Origin: an uncultured Mailhella sp. | GTDB lineage: Bacteria > Desulfobacterota > Desulfovibrionia > Desulfovibrionales > Desulfovibrionaceae | Reading direction: 5' to 3' | Assembly: GCA_910579055.1 (NCBI GenBank) | Contig: CAJTSU010000030.1 | Location: forward strand, 7,078 to 28,090 | DNA: 21,013 nucleotides | Shown: positions 14,539 through 20,979 of the stretch, piece after piece | Numbering within the stretch: the stretch's first letter is position 1 | How the letters are laid out: each line of letters begins with the position of its first letter | The notes under the pieces: generated by a model | Database searches by the model: none | What the model was told of the DNA's origin: nothing | The model's input: only the letters and a program-made list of their open reading frames with translations | Made by a program: the position numbers and the translations under genes

Positions 14539-15501
14539 CTATCCGTGTTCTGCGGATTGCGGTTCATCCGGCAGTATCCGGTCGGCGAGCAGCCCGGCAT
14601 TATACCCGAGTATCTGCTGGAACATCATCCCGATGACGACGGTAAGGCAGGTCAGGGGCGAAAAGTGAAGCATGGCAACAGCCGCCCCCGCGCCTACATT
14701 GCGAATGCCGCCGCTGAGCATGAACGCCATAATGTCGCCTTTTTTTCGGAAGAGGAGTTTTCCGGTAAAAAAGGTCACTGCATACCCTGAACAGCACAGG
14801 CAGAAAATAAAGAATACAATGATCAGAAACTGTCGGTTCGGGCTTTGGAAATACGGTGCGGCCACGCCTCCGTTGATGAGCAGCAGACAGACGATCCCCA
14901 GCCTTGAAAGAAAGGAAAGCCAGGGGGATAGCGTTTTTTCCGCCGCTCCCCGGGATACGTGGTTCACGGCCACGGCCCACAGTGTGGGGAGCAGGATCAT
15001 GACCGCAAGGGATATCATGATTTCAGTATGGTTCATGCCGGCCTGCGCCCCTGCCAGCATGTTCAGGATGAACGGCATGAAAAACGGGACAAACAGGGTG
15101 TCCATGACGATGACGGCAAGCGCAAGAGCAACGTTGCCCCGATATATGCCCACCCATATCAGGCTGGTGGAACCTGCCGGCACCAGGGAAATGATGACAA
15201 GCCCCGTGACGACCTGAGGATCGTCGAAAATCAGCCCGGCAATGAGCCGGGTACACAGAGGCAGAGCGACATAGAGAATGATGAGATGAAGGAAAAGAAA
15301 GCCCGGCTGCGCCATGATTCTCCGCAGGTCGTGCAGCCGGAGAGACAACCCCGCGGAAAAGGTCATGACCGCGAAAAGCCAGGGCACGGCCCATGTCCAC
15401 GAAGCCAGCCCAGCTCCGAAGATGAGGCCGCAGACAAGCGAACAGGGCGCCAGCCAGGGCATGGCTTTTTGAAGAAATGTATTGGCAATGGCCGGTGACA
15501 T
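14539..15501 (-). CDS. BASS/SBF-family (bile acid:sodium symporter-like) transporter
   Basis: 320 aa, about nine to ten hydrophobic helices. It has the two broken-helix regions of the BASS/SBF fold: a Pro/Gly/Ser segment LVPAGSTSLIW at 106-116 and the conserved Gly-Asn segment GGIRNVGAGAA at 264-274. The family moves organic anions (bile acids, pantothenate, 2-keto acids, and arsenite in the ACR3 branch) with Na+. The ACR3 catalytic Cys context is not seen, so organic-anion uptake is more likely than arsenite export. The ATG at 15501 has a weak GAGAGA upstream. It follows the MFS gene by 146 nt of hairpin-rich DNA. Two unrelated carriers in the same run suggest a substrate and product pair, or uptake of two related compounds. 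Confidence 0.85.
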   Translation of the reverse strand: MSPAIANTFLQKAMPWLAPCSLVCGLIFGAGLASWTWAVPWLFAVMTFSAGLSLRLHDLRRIMAQPGFLFLHLIILYVALPLCTRLIAGLIFDDPQVVTGLVIISLVPAGSTSLIWVGIYRGNVALALAVIVMDTLFVPFFMPFILNMLAGAQAGMNHTEIMISLAVMILLPTLWAVAVNHVSRGAAEKTLSPWLSFLSRLGIVCLLLINGGVAAPYFQSPNRQFLIIVFFIFCLCCSGYAVTFFTGKLLFRKKGDIMAFMLSGGIRNVGAGAAVAMLHFSPLTCLTVVIGMMFQQILGYNAGLLADRILPDEPQSAEHG

Positions 15502-15541
15502 GGCGTTCTCTCAGGGGGCCTTACCCGGAGCGTTGACAAGC

Positions 15542-15586
15542 CGGGGCTCTGCCCCGCGCCCCGCCGGGGGAGATTATCTCCCCCGG
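15542..15586 (-). terminator. Strong paired hairpins between the MFS and BASS-type genes
   Basis: CGGGGC-TCT-GCCCCG (15542-15556) is followed by a perfect 10-bp stem 15564-15573/15577-15586 with a TTA loop. Runs of C and G flank them and there is no T-tract. Such structures may attenuate transcription or protect the upstream message. Confidence 0.5.
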
Positions 15587-15647
15587 CCCCCCCATTTGTG
15601 ACGGGCAGGCTCGGAAGCCCCCCCAAAGAGTTTTCAGCAGTCTGTAA

Positions 15648-16868
15648 TCAACGGGCAAGGGCTGCTGAACGCTTTCTGTATACAGTGCTCATCCAGTACA
15701 CCACTGCGATGCCGAACAGTGCGAAGCCCATGGCGCAGAAATACGCCAGGGTGTATGTGCCGGTGGTTTCCACGGCGACAGCGGCGATCTTGGGGTACAC
15801 ATAACCGCCGATGGAGGCGCCGATGAATACCAGGCCGTAGTTGGCGCCGAGGTTTCTGGGGCCCCAGAATTCAGACACAATGGCCGGATAGGACGCCCAT
15901 GTTCCGCCCCAGCCCAGAGCGATAAGCCCGCAGCCGACCATGAACAGCGGCGTGCTCGAAGCGATGTTCAAAACAATCGCGCCCAGGATGTACACAAGGA
16001 ACACACAGCCCTGTGTGATGAAGCGGCCGAAATGATCCGAGCACCAGCCCAGGATGATGCGGCCCGCCGCGTTGCAGAGAGCAAAAACGCTGACGGTGGA
16101 AGCGGCCACTTCAGGCGTCATGCCAATCTGGTTGATGCCGATGGCGGCGGAATGCCCCACCATCATGCCGCCGGTACCCGTGCCGCACATGAAGGTAAGC
16201 ACCACGGCATAGAATACAGGATCCTTGATGATGCCGGAAATGCCCTTGTCAGACAGTACAATGCCCTTGGCGGCGGTTTGCGGGGGTTCCCACCCGGCCG
16301 GTTTGTAGCCTTCCGCCGGAGGAACCACAAAAAAGGCCAGAAGCAGCATGGAGAACACGAAAATAATGCCGAAGTTCGTGTAGATGGACAGCACGTTGGG
16401 CGCGCCGCTCATGAAGCGCATGGCCAAAGGGGCCCATACCATGGGGCCGAGCGCGCCGAAGGTTGCTATCACGCCCGCGGCCAGAGCCTTCCTGTCCGGG
16501 AACCATTTGACCGTGTTAACCACGCAGTTGGTGTACAGAAGGCCGTCGCCCACACCGATAAGCAGGCAATAGGTTACATAGATGTGCCACAGCTGCGTGG
16601 CAAAAGAGGTAAGATAGACGCCCACGCACCACATGACGCAGCCCACGATGAGCACGATACGCGGGCCGAATTTGTCCATGGCCCTGCCGGCAAAAGGAGC
16701 CGTAAGCCCCATCATGCCCAACGTCAGAGAGTAGACCACCACGACTTCAGACGGCGTGCTGCCGGGGAAGAGCGCCAGCAGGGGTTTCTGCATGATGCTC
16801 CATATATTCAGAAAAGCCGTGCCGGCGACAATGATTCCCGCAAACAGGAGGATGATCCAGCGTTTCAT
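15648..16868 (-). CDS. MFS transporter, oxalate/formate antiporter (OFA)-like
   Basis: 406 aa, 12 predicted membrane helices. MFS motif A is GRAMDKFGPR at 61-70 and its second-half partner is GWCSDHFGR at 274-282. The OFA-type signature GVGDGLLYTNCVVNTVKWF then PDRKALAAG is at 105-132. A cytoplasmic loop (about 183-210) joins the halves. OFA-family carriers exchange or import small organic acids. The ATG at 16868 has AAGGA 7 nt upstream. The gene follows the first EthD-like gene by 47 nt, and its product is the likely uptake or exchange carrier of the operon. The substrate cannot be named. Confidence 0.9.
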   Translation of the reverse strand: MKRWIILLFAGIIVAGTAFLNIWSIMQKPLLALFPGSTPSEVVVVYSLTLGMMGLTAPFAGRAMDKFGPRIVLIVGCVMWCVGVYLTSFATQLWHIYVTYCLLIGVGDGLLYTNCVVNTVKWFPDRKALAAGVIATFGALGPMVWAPLAMRFMSGAPNVLSIYTNFGIIFVFSMLLLAFFVVPPAEGYKPAGWEPPQTAAKGIVLSDKGISGIIKDPVFYAVVLTFMCGTGTGGMMVGHSAAIGINQIGMTPEVAASTVSVFALCNAAGRIILGWCSDHFGRFITQGCVFLVYILGAIVLNIASSTPLFMVGCGLIALGWGGTWASYPAIVSEFWGPRNLGANYGLVFIGASIGGYVYPKIAAVAVETTGTYTLAYFCAMGFALFGIAVVYWMSTVYRKRSAALAR

Positions 16869-16915
16869 GAAAAATTCCTTTATGGTCGGAAAGATGTTCG
16901 TGTTCTCACGGGGAA

Positions 16916-17596
16916 TCAGACGCGGTAGTCCGTCTTTTCCACAATATAGGTGGATATCTTTTCCAGGAAGGTATGGGCATGAGCCTGCGCGGTTTGCCCT
17001 ACTTCAGACGCGAAGTCGCTGCTCAATCCTTCCAGATCGTCGAAATACAGCTCCACAATACCGTCGAACGGGATTTCATCGTAGGGAAGGGATTTCCCGT
17101 TTACCACACGGTCGAGGATCAGGCTTTGGCAGTAGCCGCGTACGCCCTTGAACCGGCGTACGAAATCCCCGTGCACATACCACCATTCATGCTTGAACTG
17201 CTCAAAGCTCATGCCGCTTTTGCGCCGGATGAAGGAGACGCGCTTGAGCAGAGGCCGGTCTTCGATGGGGATGACCAGGGCTTTCACGGTGATCAGGCTT
17301 TTCACATCAGCGGCGAACCTGCTGTAATCAGCGGCCACATCCTGGCCGTATGCCGCCTGTGAGGCATTCATGTCATGCAGGTTGTCATACCACATTTCCG
17401 CAAACGCGTCGGCGGTAACATCCACGCGGGGGAAGGCCACGCCGCGCTGTTGGGAATCCGTGACGAAATTCTGGGTATAGCGGCGCAGAGCCTGGGAGCG
17501 CAGAACCACCGGCGCGTGTTGATTGTTCCAGTAAGCTTTAAAATCTTCAGAGCTGATATCGGCCTTTCGGGTAATGAGATCCCATCTGGTAATCAT
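16916..17596 (-). CDS. Tandem EthD-like dimeric alpha-beta barrel protein, paralogue 1
   Basis: 226 aa from the ATG at 17596, chosen for its GGAGG 5 nt upstream; a longer frame to 17623 lacks a signal. The protein is two EthD-like ferredoxin-fold repeats. Residues 1-110 contain FKAYWNNQHAP (His27) and Tyr40; residues 115-226 contain FKHEWWYVHGDFV (His142) and Tyr155. The pattern F-x3-W-x3-H-[AG] is kept in both. EthD-like domains form alpha-beta barrels; members act in ether breakdown, as cyclases or decarboxylases in polyketide routes, or as poorly understood helpers. It is a paralogue of the protein at 18022-18711, about 40% identical by eye over the N-terminus. There is no signal peptide, so it is cytoplasmic. 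The catalytic role is unknown. Confidence 0.8.
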   Translation of the reverse strand: MITRWDLITRKADISSEDFKAYWNNQHAPVVLRSQALRRYTQNFVTDSQQRGVAFPRVDVTADAFAEMWYDNLHDMNASQAAYGQDVAADYSRFAADVKSLITVKALVIPIEDRPLLKRVSFIRRKSGMSFEQFKHEWWYVHGDFVRRFKGVRGYCQSLILDRVVNGKSLPYDEIPFDGIVELYFDDLEGLSSDFASEVGQTAQAHAHTFLEKISTYIVEKTDYRV

Positions 17597-17681
17597 AAAT
17601 TCCTCCCTGTGAAGTTGAGACACAGCGATTTCAATGGTTGTGTTAGAGAACCACGTTCATGACGCTGTTCTTGATTATGTT

Positions 17682-17754
17682 GTTTTGCTCCGGCCTGAGC
17701 GGCAACATTCGTTGCCGCAAAGGCAGCCCGTGTTCCACACGGGCGAAAGGCAGC
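17682..17754. repeat. Hairpin repeat, copy 1 (between the EthD-like genes)
   Basis: It contains stem GCGGCAAC-ATTC-GTTGCCGC (17699-17718), then CCCGTGTTCCACACGGG (17727-17743), then GCGAAAGGCA. The same order, with the surrounding TTTTGCTCCGG lead-in, recurs at 20875-20943. Confidence 0.8.
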
Positions 17755-18021
17755 ATGTATCCACGGCTGGCTCGCTCGCGCCTTTGTGCGGCTTCGCCGC
17801 CCAAAGGCTCCGCTCCGCGAAACATTGCTTCCGCTCCTCGCCCCCCCAAGATGCCGCATTACCATGCGGCGGGGGGTCGTCATCTCTGCTCTCGATGCCC
17901 GTACGCCTCGCCCTGCTCGGCAACGGGCACGGCCCCTGCGGGGCCGCCGCCTGGTCGGCCTCCATAGCTCGCTACGCTCGCGCCTCCGGCGGTCAAGGAA
18001 AAGAGCCTGCCTGCGCCGTCA
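17755..18021. repeat. Hairpin-rich non-coding DNA splitting the two EthD-like genes
   Basis: Stems include GCGGC-TTC-GCCGC near 17790, GCCGCAT-TACC-ATGCGGC (17853-17870, with flanking C7 and G6 runs that extend it across a bulge) and CGGCCCC/GGGGCCG near 17929. A dispersed repeat fragment at about 17969-17998 is shared with 3470-3500. Hydrophilic, Arg/Pro/Ser-rich translations in all frames argue against a gene. The 425-nt gap in an otherwise tight part of the run looks like an inserted or expanded repeat. Confidence 0.6.
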
Positions 18022-18711
18022 TCAGACTATGGATGTTTCTTCCACAAGGAAGGTGGTCATGGTGTCGAGGAAGTCCTTGCCGTGGAAGCTGGTGTATTTG
18101 TAGTTGGCAGAGGCAAAGCATTCTTCAAGCTGCTCCACGCTTTCAAACCACATTTCCACAATGCCGTCATAGGGCATTTCGTCGTAGGAAACAGACTTGC
18201 CGTCAATAATGCGATCCAGAATGACATTCTGATGATACGCCACGACATTGGGCATGAACTTCACCATTTCCCCATGCAGGCCCAGCCATTCCCAGTCGAA
18301 GCGCTCGGAACTCATCTCGGGATTGCGCTTCAGCAGCGTCATGCGCTTGATGAGGGGGTGCGGGTAGTTCTCGCGGAAGGGAATGACCTTGCGCTTCAAC
18401 GTCACAAGAATCTGGGACTGTTTGGTGAACAGCTTGAGATCCGCCTGTGCTGCTTCCGCCTGGGAAGCGATGCCTTTGTTCATGTCGTGGGCGTTATCCC
18501 AGCAAAGTTCGGAAAAGCCGTCCACGGTGATGGGGCTGCGCGTGGCGAAACCGATGCCGAGCTGCGTGGCATTGGTGACCAGGTTCTGCCTGTAGTGGCG
18601 GATACTGTCCATTCCGGCCACAATGGGGCCGTGCTTTTCCTGCCAATGTTTGTTGAACTGTTCCAGGGTCATGTCTTCGCGCTTCTGAACAAGGCCGAAT
18701 CTCGTGATCAT
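18022..18711 (-). CDS. Tandem EthD-like dimeric alpha-beta barrel protein, paralogue 2
   Basis: 229 aa from the ATG at 18711 (AAGGA 7 nt upstream); the longer frame to 18873 overlaps the dehydrogenase gene and is rejected. Two EthD-like repeats: FNKHWQEKHGPIV with His27 and Tyr40, and FDWEWLGLHGEMV with His146 and Tyr159. It shares with its paralogue the segments MITR, DNxHDMN (72-78), ILDR-x4-GKS (164-173) and YDGIVE (181-186). The last two sit between the second His and the C-terminus and may mark the active or subunit-contact region of this subfamily. It follows the first-listed dehydrogenase by 28 nt, so translation is probably coupled. Two paralogues could form a hetero-oligomer or serve successive steps. 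The reaction is unknown. Confidence 0.8.
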   Translation of the reverse strand: MITRFGLVQKREDMTLEQFNKHWQEKHGPIVAGMDSIRHYRQNLVTNATQLGIGFATRSPITVDGFSELCWDNAHDMNKGIASQAEAAQADLKLFTKQSQILVTLKRKVIPFRENYPHPLIKRMTLLKRNPEMSSERFDWEWLGLHGEMVKFMPNVVAYHQNVILDRIIDGKSVSYDEMPYDGIVEMWFESVEQLEECFASANYKYTSFHGKDFLDTMTTFLVEETSIV

Positions 18712-18739
18712 ACTACTATCCTTTTTATTGGAGGTACTA

Positions 18740-19486
18740 TCAGTTGGTGATGTAGCCGCTGTCGACCACATAACTTTCGCCGTGCACATAGGAGGCGTCA
18801 TCGGACGCGAGAAACAGCATGACGGATGTGACTTCTTCCGGGGTGGCGAAGCGGCCAGCGGAGTACTTGGCAAGCATACGTTTGTACTTTTCCGTATTAT
18901 TGCGGGTGGCTTCCGTAATGCGCGTCATTGCCGAACCGGGGGCAACGGCATTGACGCGGATGCCGTGCGGGAACAGTTCCAGAGACATAATCCTGGTAAG
19001 CTGCCCCACGCCGCCCTTGCTGGGGCCGTATGCGCCGGAAAAGGGCGTGACGCGGAACTGGGTATTGGAGGATGTATTGACAATAACTCCCCTGGTTTCC
19101 GTCCGGATCATGGCCTTGGCGACCGCTTGCCCCACAAGGAACTGGCCGGTCAGGTTGACGTCGATAACCCTTCTCCAGTCCTCTTCCGTCAGTTCAAGGA
19201 AGTTTTTGAAAATACCTATCCCCGCGTTGTTGAAGAGAATATCAATGCGGCCCCAGTGTTCGACCGCCTCGGCGACCATGGCGTCCACAGACGCCTTGTT
19301 GCTGACATCGCATACGATGCCGAAAGCATCGCCCGGCATGGAGTCGCAGACGGTTTTGAGCGTATCCGCTTCAATGTCGGCAATGATGACCTTCGCGCCT
19401 TCACTTACGAGGCGGCGGGCGAGGGTTTCGCCAAGTCCGTTGGCCCCCCCGGTAATGAGGGCGATCTTACCTTCAAATCTTTTCAT
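18740..19486 (-). CDS. Classical short-chain dehydrogenase/reductase 1 (NAD-preferring)
   Basis: 248 aa from the ATG at 19486 (AAGGA 7 nt upstream); an in-frame TTG one codon earlier is less likely. Rossmann-fold classical SDR: TGGANGLG 12-19, Asp37 at the end of beta-2 (IIADIE) pointing to NAD(H), CDV 59-61, NNAG 86-89, Asn111, Ser140, and Tyr153/Lys157 in AYGPSK. The catalytic tetrad is complete. The C-terminus ends ESYVVDSGYITN instead of the frequent VDGG. SDRs of this length oxidise or reduce alcohols and ketones, including hydroxysteroids, sugars and acyl chains. It lies 26 nt after its paralogue, in the same operon. Confidence 0.93.
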   Translation of the reverse strand: MKRFEGKIALITGGANGLGETLARRLVSEGAKVIIADIEADTLKTVCDSMPGDAFGIVCDVSNKASVDAMVAEAVEHWGRIDILFNNAGIGIFKNFLELTEEDWRRVIDVNLTGQFLVGQAVAKAMIRTETRGVIVNTSSNTQFRVTPFSGAYGPSKGGVGQLTRIMSLELFPHGIRVNAVAPGSAMTRITEATRNNTEKYKRMLAKYSAGRFATPEEVTSVMLFLASDDASYVHGESYVVDSGYITN

Positions 19487-19512
19487 CAAAAATTCCTTCT
19501 TTCGCGTATGGC

Positions 19513-20262
19513 CTACAAAACCCTGTAGCCGCCGGTGACATAATACAGGGCGCCATTGACAAAGCTCGCCTCATCCGAGGCAAGAAACAGGGCGACCGCC
19601 GCGGCCTCTTCCGGTTCGCCGTAGCGTTTGTCCACCAGCTTGTTCATGAACATGGCCACCCGTTCAGGGTTGGCGCGGGTTTTGGCTGTCATGCGGGTCA
19701 TCATGGCTCCGGGGCCGAATGCGTTCACCCGGATGCCGTACCTGGCAAGCTCAAGCGCCATGACTTTGGTAAGCTGCATGATGGCGGCCTTTGAAGCCGC
19801 GTATGACGCAGTGGTGGGAGAAACAAGATCGCAGGCAATGGAAGCGGTATTGACAATAGATCCCTTTATCCCGTGTTTGACCATTTCACGGGCTACTGCC
19901 TGGTCAACAAAGAACATGCCCTTGATGTTGGTGTCGAAGTTGGAATCCCAGTTTTCTTCCGTCTCATCAAGGAAGAGATTATAATTGCATACGCCGGCGT
20001 TGCTGAAGAGTACGTCGATACGTCCATACTTCTCCATGGTTTTCCAGACCATAGCGTCCACAGAGGCTTTGCTGCGCACATCGCAGACAATGCCCGTGAC
20101 CTTTTCGCCCAGTTCTTCACAAGTATGTTTCAGAGGTATTTCTTCTATGTCGGCGATGACAACTCCTTGCGCGCCTTCCCGTACCAGGCGCGCGGCAATG
20201 GCCTTGCCCATGCCCTGGGCACCGCCGGTAACAACGGCTACCTTGCCTTCAAATCTGTCCAT
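19513..20262 (-). CDS. Classical short-chain dehydrogenase/reductase 2 (NAD-preferring), first gene of the operon
   Basis: 249 aa; ATG at 20262 with GGAGG 4 nt upstream. Classical SDR motifs: TGGAQGMG 12-19, Asp38 after beta-2 (VIADIE) favouring NAD(H), CDV 60-62, SNAG 87-90 (variant of NNAG), Asn112, Ser141, and Tyr154/Lys158 in SYAASK. All four catalytic residues are present. It shares SKASVDAMV and the FLASD-EAS/DAS C-terminal block with SDR 1, so the two are fairly recent paralogues or close relatives. The pair may act on different positions or stereoisomers of the same compound. It is first in the nine-gene leftward run and lies 66 bp downstream of the predicted transcription start. Confidence 0.93.
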   Translation of the reverse strand: MDRFEGKVAVVTGGAQGMGKAIAARLVREGAQGVVIADIEEIPLKHTCEELGEKVTGIVCDVRSKASVDAMVWKTMEKYGRIDVLFSNAGVCNYNLFLDETEENWDSNFDTNIKGMFFVDQAVAREMVKHGIKGSIVNTASIACDLVSPTTASYAASKAAIMQLTKVMALELARYGIRVNAFGPGAMMTRMTAKTRANPERVAMFMNKLVDKRYGEPEEAAAVALFLASDEASFVNGALYYVTGGYRVL

Positions 20263-20338
20263 TGTTCCTCCGTTATTCTTCAGATATGCCTGTCGGCGAT
20301 TGCAGAAGAAAAGAAATGACTACGCTTGTCTAAAAAAT

Positions 20339-20354
20339 AGCAATAAACATGCCA
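20339..20354 (-). promoter_or_regulatory. Sigma-54 (-24/-12) promoter of the SDR-EthD operon
   Basis: The minus strand reads TGGCATGTTTATTGCT against TGGCAC-N5-TTGCW: only one mismatch in the conserved positions and exact GG-to-GC spacing. The predicted start is near 20328. Confidence 0.85.
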
Positions 20355-20481
20355 AACTGTTATTTTATGCTTCAGATATAAAAAATATTGTTATTATGGC
20401 TGGTTATTATCGACACTGTGGAGATGTGCCGCTTCAGGGCGCAGTATTTCACGGCCGGAAGACTACGGCGGTGTATAGTAT

Positions 20482-20528
20482 TTGTTTAGAATGCGCTATT
20501 TTTGTTTATTATTGTTTATTTTTGTTTA
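20482..20528. promoter_or_regulatory. Helically phased TTGTTTA repeats with activator motif
   Basis: TTGTTTA begins at 20482, 20502, 20512 and 20522, that is at 20, 10 and 10 bp steps. The motif TTAGAATGCGCTAT at 20486-20499 overlaps the first repeat and matches the palindrome at 13306-13319. The block lies about 130-175 bp upstream of the -24 element, the normal distance for sigma-54 enhancers. The exact in-phase spacing would also favour a DNA bend. Confidence 0.55.
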
Positions 20529-20559
20529 CCTATTCAGGTAGTTTTTTATAACATAGTTA

Positions 20560-20579
20560 TTTTATTTATAAAAATAAAA
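20560..20579. promoter_or_regulatory. AT-rich perfect palindrome
   Basis: TTTTATTT (20560-20567) and AAATAAAA (20572-20579) around ATAA, 8-bp arms, midway between the two divergent promoters. It could be a binding site or a weak terminator-like hairpin; neither can be settled by eye. Confidence 0.35.
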
Positions 20580-20802
20580 GACTCTCGTTTTTCTTCGATT
20601 GTTTCTCAGCTGGCCGCAACCAAGGGTGAGACTGTCTTTTTCTTGTATTTGCCGCGATTCTGCTGTTTTATGGTAACGTAGTGTAATAGCATGATATTTT
20701 TGAAAAAAAGGATGCGCTGAAGAAAAGCGAGATAAAATATATTCTATATTATCAGTATGTTATAAATAGTAAGGAGGCGCGTTGTTAGTTGATTATTTTC
20801 GG

Positions 20803-20818
20803 TGGCATGGTTCTTGCT
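20803..20818 (+). promoter_or_regulatory. Rightward sigma-54 (-24/-12) promoter at the window's right edge
   Basis: TGGCATGGTTCTTGCT matches TGGCAC-N5-TTGCW with one mismatch and exact spacing. It points away from the SDR operon towards a gene outside the window. No credible coding start is visible before 21013. A core ATGCGCT at 20712-20718, about 90 bp upstream, is shared with the motif at 20486-20499. Confidence 0.75.
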
Positions 20819-20874
20819 TGTTCGGCAGGGCTCTGTTCCAGAATAGTTGTTGATAGCGTTGCGCGGCGCGTATG

Positions 20875-20943
20875 GTTTTGCTCCGGTATGGGCGGCAACC
20901 TTCGTTGCCGCAAAGCAGCCCGTGTGGAACACGGGCGAAAGGC
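20875..20943. repeat. Hairpin repeat, copy 2 (central palindrome inverted)
   Basis: Same lead-in TTTTGCTCCGG and stem GCGGCAAC-CTTC-GTTGCCGC (20892-20911) as copy 1. However, the next stem is CCCGTGTGGAACACGGG (20919-20935), the exact reverse complement of the copy-1 stem. A separate stem GGATTTGC-TTTC-GCAAATCC follows at 20949-20968. Confidence 0.8.
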
Positions 20944-20979
20944 ATCTTGGATTTGCTTTCGCAAATCCGCTTAAGAGCG

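Noticed and set aside
14539..15501. BASS-type protein considered as an ACR3 arsenite exporter
   Set aside because: No ars genes are nearby and the conserved Cys context of ACR3 is not seen; the Gly-Asn segment fits the general SBF fold better.
18106..18121. TGGCAGAGGCAAAGCA, a -24/-12-like match on the plus strand
   Set aside because: It lies inside the second EthD-like gene, points antisense, and differs from consensus near the -12 element. No gene follows that would use it.
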